Shown: in pieces, positions 6,925-14,383 of the stretch
How positions within the stretch are numbered: position 1 is the stretch's first letter
How the letters are laid out: every line of letters starts with the position of its first letter
Assembly (NCBI GenBank): GCA_002256705.1
Contig: NQJI01000023.1
Coordinates: forward strand, 1-20,593
DNA from: Methylococcaceae bacterium NSM2-1
GTDB taxonomy: Bacteria > Pseudomonadota > Gammaproteobacteria > Methylococcales > Methylomonadaceae
Reading direction: 5' to 3'
DNA: 20,593 nucleotides
Position numbers and translations under genes: made by a program
Notes under the pieces: generated by a model
What the model saw: only the letters and a program-made list of their open reading frames with translations
Told to the model about the DNA's origin: nothing
Databases searched by the model: none

Positions 6925-7597
6925 GATATGTTCTCTTTGTATGTAAAAAGTTTAGTTCCTGCAAGCGTTCCGGTGTGCCTATATCCATCCAGAATCCAGC
7001 AAATTTTTGCCCTGAAACGCGTTGGTTTGCAATTGCCTGGCGTAATAAAGGCCCTAATTTACTGCTTCCAGGGGGGGTATTGCTGAACAGTTCTGGACGG
7101 TATAGGCCAATACCGCTAAAGGTCAGTTTTTCCCGGCAGTTTTCAATTACTTTGCCCGTATTATCCAGACCGAAATCTCCCTGCGGATGATGTTCAGGGT
7201 TGTCGACCAGTACTAAATGCGCTAAATCAATCGTCAGGTTTTTGAGTTCGGCGAAAGGAAAATCGGTGGCAATATCGCCATTGACCACCAAAAATACCTC
7301 GTCACCCAATAAAGGCAAGGCGTTAATAATGCCTCCAGCCGTTTCCAGTGCCTGATCACCCTCGGGCGAATACTGAATGTTCGCGCCATACTGCTGACCG
7401 TTACCCAAGTGGTCTTCTATTTGTTGGCCGAGATGTGCGTGATTAATGATTATGTCATTAAAACCCTCCGAGATCAGTTGATTAATAGTATGTTCAATTA
7501 TAGTTTTCCCGGCCACAGGAAGTAGTGGCTTAGGGACGTAATCCGTCAGGGGGCGCATTCTTTCGCCACGTCCGGCAGCTAAAATCATGGCTTTCAT
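6917..7597 (-). CDS. murU: N-acetylmuramate alpha-1-phosphate uridylyltransferase
   Basis: MurU transfers UMP from UTP to MurNAc-1-phosphate, giving UDP-MurNAc in the recycling route that bypasses de novo synthesis and fosfomycin-sensitive MurA. The 226-residue protein has the nucleotidyltransferase signature [13 protein letters not shown] (6-18) and [10 protein letters not shown] (22-31). NGD at 106-108 provides metal-binding D108, and a second metal-site aspartate is D205 in [26 protein letters not shown] and [13 protein letters not shown] closely match my recollection of the Pseudomonas putida enzyme. The ATG overlaps the stop of amgK (ATGA), so the kinase and the uridylyltransferase are translationally coupled, as expected for successive steps. 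General sugar-1-phosphate nucleotidyltransferase activity is the less specific alternative. Confidence 0.9.
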   Translation of the reverse strand: MKAMILAAGRGERMRPLTDYVPKPLLPVAGKTIIEHTINQLISEGFNDIIINHAHLGQQIEDHLGNGQQYGANIQYSPEGDQALETAGGIINALPLLGDEVFLVVNGDIATDFPFAELKNLTIDLAHLVLVDNPEHHPQGDFGLDNTGKVIENCREKLTFSGIGLYRPELFSNTPPGSSKLGPLLRQAIANQRVSGQKFAGFWMDIGTPERLQELNFLHTKRTYHD

Positions 7598-8634
7598 AGT
7601 GTTATAAATTCCTCGCCCCTGCCCTCTTCCTGAGGGTAAGAGGATAAAATATCGTGCGCAGGTAAAACCTGATTTTGTAGAAAGTCACTGAACTCAACAA
7701 GTTCGGGATATGTTGCGCATACAGTCAAGACATAGTTCAGGGTGCGCGGTATGTCGTTAAGATAACTGGATTTACTATCTCTTAAATGCAGCCTGGAAAA
7801 AATACCGATGGCTTTAAGGTGGCGTTGCACTCCCATCAGATCAAACCAGCGTTTGAACTGGATAGGATTACAGGCTATGAGTTCCTCTTGCAGAAGCCGT
7901 TGATAATACTGCATCATCCACTGTTCAACCTGTTGCTTCGGCCATGCGATATAACAATCCCGCAATAGTGACACCAGATCATAAGTTATCGGGCCGATGA
8001 CAGCGTCCTGAAAATCGATGACGCCTGGGGAATCGTCATTTAAAACCATAAGATTGCGCGAATGATAATCCCGGTGTACGCAGGTAATGGGTTGCTCCAG
8101 CGCCGAATTGACGAGAATTGTGCATACAGTTTCCCAAATTGATGAGGGAATCTGAATATCCAGTGTCTGATTTAAAAACCAGTCATCAAAGATAGCCAGT
8201 TCTCTTTGCAATAGTGGCTCGTCATAGCCAGGCAAACCGCAGTTTTCTATAGCTGTATTTGTTTGTAAATTAAACAAAGTATCGAAAGCGCTTTGATATA
8301 AATCGGTAGCGTTGTGTGCATTGAGCTGGTCTAAAAAACACTGCGAGCCGAAATCCTCAAGCAGTAAAAATCCGTCAGACAGGTTTTGTTGAAAAATAGC
8401 GGGCACATTGACGTGAGAACGTGCCAATAACCTTGCAACTCTTATAAACGACTCGATGTTTTCTTTATCAGGGGGCGCATCCATCACTATAAATTGTCCC
8501 TCTAACCCCTTTACTCTAAAGTATCGTCGGAAACTGGCATCGCTGGATGCAGGTTCGCAGGAATCGATAGTCAGCAACAGATCGTTCTCAAGCCAATCGA
8601 GCATGGATATTGTTCTTATGTCGTCAAGCATCAT
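7594..8634 (-). CDS. amgK: Anomeric MurNAc/GlcNAc kinase, APH fold
   Basis: AmgK phosphorylates the anomeric hydroxyl of MurNAc (and GlcNAc) released during peptidoglycan turnover, supplying MurU. The 346-residue protein shows the aminoglycoside-phosphotransferase fold. SSDASFRRYFRV (30-41) forms the nucleotide loop and IVMDAPP (49-55) the ATP strand. LLLEDFG (90-96) is the hinge. CVHRDYHSRNLMV (185-197) carries catalytic D189 and N194, and VIDFQDA (205-211) has metal ligand D207. It is first in the amgK-murU-dodecin operon and divergent from lptD, a neighbourhood shared with pseudomonads. Start choice is uncertain: ATGs at 8634, 8631 and 8604 are all in frame, and none has a strong ribosome-binding site. 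Confidence 0.88.
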   Translation of the reverse strand: MMLDDIRTISMLDWLENDLLLTIDSCEPASSDASFRRYFRVKGLEGQFIVMDAPPDKENIESFIRVARLLARSHVNVPAIFQQNLSDGFLLLEDFGSQCFLDQLNAHNATDLYQSAFDTLFNLQTNTAIENCGLPGYDEPLLQRELAIFDDWFLNQTLDIQIPSSIWETVCTILVNSALEQPITCVHRDYHSRNLMVLNDDSPGVIDFQDAVIGPITYDLVSLLRDCYIAWPKQQVEQWMMQYYQRLLQEELIACNPIQFKRWFDLMGVQRHLKAIGIFSRLHLRDSKSSYLNDIPRTLNYVLTVCATYPELVEFSDFLQNQVLPAHDILSSYPQEEGRGEEFITL

Positions 8635-8654
8635 GATGTTTGGGTTAGATTAGT

Positions 8655-8660
8655 TATAAT
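8655..8660 (+). promoter_or_regulatory. Consensus -10 box for lptD in the 47-bp divergent gap
   Basis: TATAAT at 8655-8660 is a perfect sigma-70 -10 hexamer, 21 bases before the lptD ATG. No good -35 element lies at the expected distance, which falls on the amgK start codons, so an activator or an extended contact may be needed. The complementary strand reads TATAAC at nearly the same place, so the amgK and lptD promoters may overlap and compete. Confidence 0.45.
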
Positions 8661-8681
8661 GCTGGGGTGAATTAGGGTAAA

Positions 8682-11666
8682 ATGCACATTAAGCATTTTA
8701 TTCGATTTACGCTTCATTACGCTACTAAACTTATACCTTCTATGCTCCGCCGTTTATTTCTGGTTTTTTTACCCTCATTAACTGCATCTGTAAGCTATGC
8801 CAATCAGGCATCGTGGAATTGCGAGCAGAATAAAGATAGCAAAGAATGGGTTTGCGTTGGCGAAAAAAAACAGACTGCTAAAACCAGTGAGACAGCGCCT
8901 CCAGTTAAACCTGAACCTGTTAAGGAGGTCCAGCCGGCATTATCCGAGCCTGTTGAAAGCACATATCCGATTATAGCTGAACCTGTTCAGCCTGGATCGA
9001 CTGAGAAAGTTCAACCGGTTATAGCCGAACCAGCTAGAGTCAATGAACCGGCTGAAAGCATTCCATCAGTTACGCCAGAACCTGTTCGAGCCGCTCAGCC
9101 CGTTATCCCTGAATCGGTTGAAAGCGTTCAGCCAATTACACCGGCATCTGTTCAAAACAATCAACCAGCTGTATCCGAATCCGCTGAAAGTATTCGACCT
9201 GCTCTGTCAGCATCCCAAAAACCAGCTCTTGATACCAGCAAACTTCCCGTCAAGGAAGCAAGTCGCCCAGGCTGGAACTGCGATGCCAGTAAAGAAGATG
9301 AAAACTGGAACTGTCAGTTGGTTGGCGCTGATCCCAAGGGCAAGGCTCAACGTGTAGCGACCGAAGAACCCATGACATGGCTGTTGGATCCGGCGTTTGA
9401 TCATCAACAGGAACAAACCTTTAGCACGCTAACATCGCAACTGAAATATGATCCCTGGGAAAACTGCAGCGTGGAGATGGGTGCGAAACGTGATTTTGTA
9501 CCGGGGGCAGATCAAAGAGATGTTTCGCCTCTGGATGTCAAATCGAATTATGCGGAAATTTTCGATAATGAAATCGGCAGTTATTCCGGTAATGTCAAAA
9601 TGGCCCGTGCAGATCAGCAGGCATCCTCCAACACGGCTCATTATGACAGTGTTTCAGAGGTACTGAACCTACAAGGCAATGTCTATTACAGCGAAGATGA
9701 GCTGGCATTGTCTAGTGATTCAGCCACGCTCAAATTGGCTGCTGACGAGGCTAGGTTGAGAGATGTGCAGTTTATTTCTCCAACGACAGATGTCGCCTAT
9801 ACCAGCTGTCGTCCCGGTAATCAGGACTGGGTTGTTCATGCTTCTGAATTGAAATTGAATAAAACTACAGGTAGAGGTTCTGCTAAAAATACCTGGCTTG
9901 AGTTTAAAGGTACGCCTGTGTTTTATTCCCCTTACCTTTCGTTTCCAATCGATAACAGGAGGCTTTCCGGTTTTCTCGCGCCGGTATTTGGCAGTACGCA
10001 AAAAAGCGGGTTTAATATATCGGCTCCCTATTACTGGAATATTGCCCCCAACTATGATGCGACAATCATCCCCCGGTATCTGACCAAAAGAGGCCCTTTG
10101 CTGGCCGGTAAATTCCGTTATCTGACGGAGCAATCCACAGGCCAAGTTGGCATGGAGGTCATGCCTAATGATACCCAAACTAATACGGTACGATATCTGG
10201 GCACGATTAAGAACTTCTCCCAAATTACGCCTAATATGAGATCAAACCTGGATTTGAATTATGTTTCTGATAAAACATACTTTTCTGAATTGGGCAATGC
10301 ACTGAGTTTTGCTAATTACAATTTTCTTAGAAGCCACGCCGACATTAATTATCGAAATAAAGCGGTTTTCTTTAACACCCAGGTTGAAAATTACCAGTCA
10401 ACAAATACAGCTATATCCGACGACAGCCTCCCTTATCGAAAACTGCCCCAGATTAACCTTAATCTGAAGCATGCTTTCAAGTTCATGCCGCTATATACAG
10501 ACATGGAAAATGAATATGTATATTTTCAACATAATGAAGTTAATTCGAAGCTGCGAAATGGTCAGCCCATCAATCTCAGGCCCTCAGCCCAGCGTATAAA
10601 TACCAAGCCCTCAGTCAGTGTCCCACTGCAAACGGCCAGCGCTTTTTTTACGCCTAAACTTTCCTTGCAGCATACCCAGTATTTTCTAACTAGCGGGCAA
10701 CCGGTTCTAAATAGTAGCGGGCAACAAACAGTAGGAGATACCTCCATTTCCCGAACCTTGCCTATTTTTTCTGCCGATAGTGGCCTGTTCTTTGAAAAGA
10801 ATCTTGAAATTGCCAATACTCCATTCTTGCATACACTGGAACCCCGGTTATTTTATTTATATGTTCCCTATACTAATCAAGATGATATACCTAATTTTGA
10901 TAGTGCGCTTTATGATTTTAACTATTACGCCATGTTCAGGGAAAACAGCTTTAGTGGCACCGACAGAATACAAAATGCCAATCAGATAACGACGGCCATA
11001 ACCACGCGACTAGTTGATGATAAAGCCAATTTGGAAAGGCTAAAATTGAGTGTGGGTGAGATTTTTTATTTTCGTGATAGAAATGTCACTTTGCCGGGTA
11101 ATCCGATACAAAAAACCGGTAGCTTTTCGAATCTGGTTACTGAATTGTCTAGCGAATTAACACAGAATTTATCGGTTACCTCAGGATTGCAATGGAACCC
11201 TCAACTGAATGATATTCAAAGAGTCAACGCGGCACTTCATTATGGCAATAAGTCCAATGAGCTTTTCAATCTAGGGTATCTTTATAGAAAGAACCCACTT
11301 ATTCCCAATAGACTTAATGATATTACTCAGAGTGATATTTCATTCCGTTTGCCGATTTATGACGACTGGTATGCGATGGGACGCTGGCAGTATTCGTGGC
11401 TGTATGACACAACCCAAGATGCTTTATTCGGCGTGGAAAAAGAAAATTGTTGCTGGCGTTTTCGCTTAGCTGCACGGCGCTATATCAACAATCTTAACAG
11501 CAATCCTAATGCCTTCTCTAGCAGCACCAGTTTCGTCCCCACGGGTACCGCCCAGAACGGCATATTTTTCCAGATAGAGCTAAAAGGTTTGACTGGCATA
11601 GGAGAAAATCTGGACAACTTCTTTACACAGGAAATTTATGGTTATCGGAAATCTCAAAATTATTGA
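8682..11666 (+). CDS. lptD: LPS-assembly outer-membrane protein LptD
   Basis: LptD is the beta-barrel translocon that, with LptE, inserts lipopolysaccharide into the outer leaflet. The 994-residue chain is longer than E. coli LptD (about 784). A signal peptide (RRLFLVFLPSLTASVSYA, cleavage near residue 40) precedes two W-N-C...W-x-C modules (45-58 and 198-211). Between these lies a Pro/Glu-rich repeat tract (74-185). The OstA/LptA-like jellyroll follows (about 285-400; YSGNVKMARADQQ, LNLQGNVYYSEDELAL), then the C-terminal barrel. C376 and the adjacent pair C923-C924 (ENCCW) match the cysteines that form the long-range disulfides of E. coli LptD. Translation might instead start at M21 (8742), which gives a more usual signal-peptide length, but the TATAAT box and spacing fit 8682. 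SurA, encoded next, assists its folding. Confidence 0.95.
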   Translation: MHIKHFIRFTLHYATKLIPSMLRRLFLVFLPSLTASVSYANQASWNCEQNKDSKEWVCVGEKKQTAKTSETAPPVKPEPVKEVQPALSEPVESTYPIIAEPVQPGSTEKVQPVIAEPARVNEPAESIPSVTPEPVRAAQPVIPESVESVQPITPASVQNNQPAVSESAESIRPALSASQKPALDTSKLPVKEASRPGWNCDASKEDENWNCQLVGADPKGKAQRVATEEPMTWLLDPAFDHQQEQTFSTLTSQLKYDPWENCSVEMGAKRDFVPGADQRDVSPLDVKSNYAEIFDNEIGSYSGNVKMARADQQASSNTAHYDSVSEVLNLQGNVYYSEDELALSSDSATLKLAADEARLRDVQFISPTTDVAYTSCRPGNQDWVVHASELKLNKTTGRGSAKNTWLEFKGTPVFYSPYLSFPIDNRRLSGFLAPVFGSTQKSGFNISAPYYWNIAPNYDATIIPRYLTKRGPLLAGKFRYLTEQSTGQVGMEVMPNDTQTNTVRYLGTIKNFSQITPNMRSNLDLNYVSDKTYFSELGNALSFANYNFLRSHADINYRNKAVFFNTQVENYQSTNTAISDDSLPYRKLPQINLNLKHAFKFMPLYTDMENEYVYFQHNEVNSKLRNGQPINLRPSAQRINTKPSVSVPLQTASAFFTPKLSLQHTQYFLTSGQPVLNSSGQQTVGDTSISRTLPIFSADSGLFFEKNLEIANTPFLHTLEPRLFYLYVPYTNQDDIPNFDSALYDFNYYAMFRENSFSGTDRIQNANQITTAITTRLVDDKANLERLKLSVGEIFYFRDRNVTLPGNPIQKTGSFSNLVTELSSELTQNLSVTSGLQWNPQLNDIQRVNAALHYGNKSNELFNLGYLYRKNPLIPNRLNDITQSDISFRLPIYDDWYAMGRWQYSWLYDTTQDALFGVEKENCCWRFRLAARRYINNLNSNPNAFSSSTSFVPTGTAQNGIFFQIELKGLTGIGENLDNFFTQEIYGYRKSQNY
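8901..9236 (+). repeat. Pro/Glu-rich imperfect repeat tract inside lptD
   Basis: LptD residues 74-185 are low-complexity, with recurring units such as KPEPVKEVQPALSEPVES, AEPARVNEPAES, PESVESVQPITP and SESAESIRPALS. At DNA level the core recurs as GAACCGGCTGAAAGCATT, GAATCGGTTGAAAGCGTT and GAATCCGCTGAAAGTATT. The tract should be extended and flexible and would sit in the periplasm. Repeat slippage probably makes its length variable between strains. Confidence 0.75.
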
Positions 11667-12954
11667 TCAGAACACAATTAAAAAGGCCATTATTTCCTTA
11701 ATGATTTACAGTTTACTGTTCGGTAGCTTTTTAGTACGTGCCGAGGTTCTCGGCAAGATTGCCGCTGTTGTCGAAGATGACGTTATTCTGGAGCAGGAAT
11801 TGGACAGAGAAGTATCGACTATCACGCAAAGAATACAAGCCAGTAAGACACAGATGCCGCCGGAGTATATATTGCGTAAACAGGTGCTGGAAAAAATGAT
11901 AATCGATAAGCTTCAGCGACAGTTAGCGGAAAGAGCGGGGATTACGGTTACCGAGGAGATGCTTAACAATTCGGCAGCGGACATCGCCCAAAGAAATAAT
12001 ATGACTCTCCAGCAATTTAGGGCAGAACTGGAGCGCCAGGGCATGTCCTATAAAAATTTTTTGGATAATATGCGTAATGAAATCATTATTAACCAATTAC
12101 GCAGTAGAGAAATAGGCGGGCGCATTAAAGTGACTGACCGGGAGGTCGATCACTACATGGAAACTCAGGAACAAATTGGCAATGAAGCCGTTCAGTATCA
12201 TTTAGGTCATATACTGATTGCCGTTAAAGAAGCCGCATCTGCAGCGGATATACAAAAAGCCCAGAGCAAAGCCGATGACCTGGTCAGAAAACTGCGTGCA
12301 GGGCAGGATTTTACCCAAACAGCCCTGAGTGATTCAGACGACGATAATGCTCTGAAAGGTGGCGATCTGGGTTGGCGCACTATCAATGATATACCGACCC
12401 TGTTTACCGATAAGGTCAGCAAGATGAGCACCGGCGAAGTAGCCGATCCTGTTCGCAGCCCTAGTGGCTTTCATATCATTAAAATGCTGGAAGTAAAGGG
12501 CCTTGACAATCATATAATTACCAAAACCAAGGTTCGCCATATTTTAATAAAAACCAATGAGTTGATAGATGATGAAGAAGCTCAAAAACGCTTGCTGGCA
12601 TTAAAAGCGCGTATCGCAGACGGTGATGATTTTGCGGCCCTGGCACGCGCTCATTCAGATGATAAAGGCTCGGCATTGAAAGGTGGCTCACTCGATTGGG
12701 TAGGACCTGGAGACCTGGTTAAGCCTTTTGAAGAAGCCATGGGAAAATTGGACATCAATCAAATAAGTGAACCAGTACAAACGCAGTTTGGTTGGCATTT
12801 GATTCAGGTTCTTGCTCGGGAAAATAAGGATGACAGCCTGGAGCACAAAAAGAACATGGTCAGAGATGCCATTCGCAAACGCAAAATTGAAGAAGAAACC
12901 GAGCTTTGGATGCGCCGGTTGCGAGATGAGGCTTATGTGGAAATTTATCAATAG
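11638..12954 (+). CDS. surA: Periplasmic chaperone and peptidyl-prolyl isomerase SurA
   Basis: SurA escorts unfolded outer-membrane proteins across the periplasm. The 438-residue chain has a signal peptide (KKAIISLMIYSLLFGSFLVRA, mature start near E36) and the SurA N domain (about 36-175; IAAVVEDDVILEQELDREV). Two parvulin domains follow, at about 186-286 (YHLGHILIAV...GGDLGWR...SGFHIIKMLEV) and 297-395 (KVRHILIKT...GGSLDWVGPGDL...FGWHLIQVL), and a C-terminal helix completes it. The start at 11638 lies inside lptD (29-base overlap) and has a good AGGAAA ribosome-binding site 6 bases upstream. The next ATG (11701) would remove the charged part of the signal peptide. The overlap suggests coupled synthesis of chaperone and client. 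The pdxA/ksgA genes often found downstream in other gammaproteobacteria are absent here. Confidence 0.95.
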   Translation: MVIGNLKIIDQNTIKKAIISLMIYSLLFGSFLVRAEVLGKIAAVVEDDVILEQELDREVSTITQRIQASKTQMPPEYILRKQVLEKMIIDKLQRQLAERAGITVTEEMLNNSAADIAQRNNMTLQQFRAELERQGMSYKNFLDNMRNEIIINQLRSREIGGRIKVTDREVDHYMETQEQIGNEAVQYHLGHILIAVKEAASAADIQKAQSKADDLVRKLRAGQDFTQTALSDSDDDNALKGGDLGWRTINDIPTLFTDKVSKMSTGEVADPVRSPSGFHIIKMLEVKGLDNHIITKTKVRHILIKTNELIDDEEAQKRLLALKARIADGDDFAALARAHSDDKGSALKGGSLDWVGPGDLVKPFEEAMGKLDINQISEPVQTQFGWHLIQVLARENKDDSLEHKKNMVRDAIRKRKIEEETELWMRRLRDEAYVEIYQ

Positions 12955-12968
12955 ACTTTTTATGTAGA

Positions 12969-12993
12969 GGCAGGTCTTGAACCTGCCCTTTTT
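12969..12993 (+). terminator. Intrinsic terminator after surA
   Basis: GGCAGGT-CTTGA-ACCTGCC forms a perfect 7-bp G+C-rich stem with a 5-base loop. It is followed by C and five Ts, and begins 15 bases after the surA stop codon. It should end the lptD-surA transcript and separate it from the next gene. Confidence 0.8.
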
Positions 12994-13083
12994 GCCCCTA
13001 CCCTTTAACAAATGGGCTATTATGATGTTTTGTCGGGTTCTATTGAATGCTTGCGTAACATCAGTAAAAAAGTTAAAGAATTT

Positions 13084-13680
13084 ATGACCAACTACTTAAG
13101 CAAAGAAGAGCCGTTGAAAAATCGTATTCAAAGGATTCTAAATAGCGAGAATCTTGATACCCAACGTGAATTGATTAGCATCACAGCAGCCGAACTGGGA
13201 ATCGATAGTTTAACTTGCGCTGCTGCGATAACTTATTTAATTCAGTCCATTGAAAATACATCTCCTCCCGCATCCATCGGAGATCATAAAACAGGCAATC
13301 AGTTGCCAACAAAAAACACGCCATTGGGCATTAAAATGGTCCGTTATCGCCTGGACGTGGGGAGTAAACACCGTATCACTCTGGAACAGCTTAAAAAAGT
13401 GTTGATCGAAGAATCAGGCGTCGACAAAAACAACATCAATAATGTTAATATTCAAAACCTGTATACGCTTATTGAACTTCCCGACGAAATGCCTCCGGAT
13501 ATATTTCTACATTTAAAATCGGTAGAAATTAATCAGCATAAACTGGATATAAGACGTGTAAAAGCGCGTAATAATAAAAAACGAGGGAATAATCATATCC
13601 GCAGAGGACGAAAGCGTGATCCCAGACCGGGTAATGAAATTTCAGATCAGGTCAATAGCAATAACAAGACAGTTGATTGA
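13084..13680 (+). CDS. Stand-alone DeaD/DbpA-type RNA-binding domain protein
   Basis: Residues 84-160 (MVRYRLDVGSKHRITLEQLK...IELPDEMPPDIFLHLKSV...HKLDIRR) match the RRM-like DbpA RNA-binding domain found at the C-terminus of DEAD-box helicases such as DeaD/CsdA and DbpA. Residues 10-55 (IQRILNSENLDTQRELI...AAAITYLIQ) resemble the short helical region that precedes it in DeaD. The helicase core itself is absent. The tail (160-180) is very basic (KARNNKKRGNNHIRRGRKR), as in helicase C-termini, and should also bind RNA. The likely role is RNA or ribosome binding without ATPase activity. An in-frame ATG exists at 13012, but it falls just past the surA terminator and the extra 24 residues look unrelated, so 13084 is preferred. 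The protease gene follows after 19 bp. Confidence 0.75.
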   Translation: MTNYLSKEEPLKNRIQRILNSENLDTQRELISITAAELGIDSLTCAAAITYLIQSIENTSPPASIGDHKTGNQLPTKNTPLGIKMVRYRLDVGSKHRITLEQLKKVLIEESGVDKNNINNVNIQNLYTLIELPDEMPPDIFLHLKSVEINQHKLDIRRVKARNNKKRGNNHIRRGRKRDPRPGNEISDQVNSNNKTVD

Positions 13681-13699
13681 TTGCATTAAGGTTTTGCAC

Positions 13700-14152
13700 A
13701 TGACACACATATCTTCATCACTACCCATGTTGGGCTGGCGCGAATGGGTGGGTTTGCCAGAACATAACATTGCCCAGATTAAAGCTAAAGTAGACACCGG
13801 CGCACGTTCATCGGCGTTACATGCGTTCATTATCGATCCCTATCGAAGAGGCGGGCAGCGGTGGGTCATGTTTGCTATTCATCCCAGACAAAAACATTCA
13901 GATGTATCAATTGAATGTCATGCCCTGATTAAAGATCGGCGGCTGGTATCAGATTCTGGTGGTCACAAACAACGCCGCTATGTCATAGAAACCCGACTAA
14001 TTTTGGGGCAATCGCTCATCACAGCGGAAATGACGCTAACGAATCGCGACGGTATGCTGTTTCGTATGCTGATAGGGCGCACTGCGATGAATAACCGCTT
14101 TGTTATTGATCCGAGCGCTTCTTATTTACAGGGAAAACCCAATGTCTTTTAG
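13700..14152 (+). CDS. RimB-like retropepsin-fold protease ('ATP-dependent Zn protease' family)
   Basis: The 150-residue protein belongs to the family long named ATP-dependent zinc protease, now seen as a retropepsin-like aspartic fold. The catalytic-type motif is VDTGARSSALHA (residues 31-42). The family C-terminus NRDGMLFRMLIGRTAM and a SYLQGKP ending are also present. In pseudomonads RimB works with the glutamate ligase RimK to adjust the glutamate tail on ribosomal protein S6, and relatives sit beside ATP-grasp ligases. No RimK gene is in the window. The start at 13700 has TAAGG eight bases upstream; the in-frame ATG at 13616 lies inside the preceding gene. It probably shares a transcript with the RNA-binding protein gene. 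The exact substrate is not known here. Confidence 0.82.
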   Translation: MTHISSSLPMLGWREWVGLPEHNIAQIKAKVDTGARSSALHAFIIDPYRRGGQRWVMFAIHPRQKHSDVSIECHALIKDRRLVSDSGGHKQRRYVIETRLILGQSLITAEMTLTNRDGMLFRMLIGRTAMNNRFVIDPSASYLQGKPNVF

Positions 14153-14184
14153 AACATCGCTGACTGAACCTGGAAAAAGCCGTT

Positions 14185-14330
14185 ATTCACAGAGGCGCAG
14201 AGTTTACAGAGAAGCAGTGCGTTAGGATTCATCTACTGTTCACCCGATGGGGGAAGAAGTCTATCTTTCCAACCCCCAATGATTTTACTCCTCGCTCTCT
14301 GTGATTCTTCGGTGAACTGCTGTTTTTTTT
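14185..14330. repeat. Inverted-repeat element between convergent genes, ending in T8
   Basis: CACAGAG (14188-14194) pairs with CTCTGTG (14297-14303), and AGCAGT (14213-14218) with ACTGCT (14316-14321). The left side contains the CACAGAGGCGCAGAG...ACAGAGAAG pattern of a common dispersed intergenic repeat. A nested inverted repeat, TGGGGG (14248-14253) with CCCCCA (14273-14278), lies in the middle. Eight Ts follow at 14323-14330, so on the + strand the structure might also work as a loose terminator for the protease gene. No gene is seen in 14153-14383. Confidence 0.45.
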
Positions 14331-14383
14331 GGATAAATCCAGTGCGCTGCGCACACAGATACAGTCGCAAATTGCTCAGAATC

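Noticed and set aside
9720..10223. 167-residue reverse-strand ORF inside lptD
   Set aside because: It lies wholly within the well-supported lptD frame, has no recognisable domain and no ribosome-binding site; a shadow frame.
13012..13083. Upstream ATG extension of the RNA-binding protein gene
   Set aside because: It begins just after the surA terminator and its 24 residues do not resemble DeaD linkers; it probably contains the promoter and leader.
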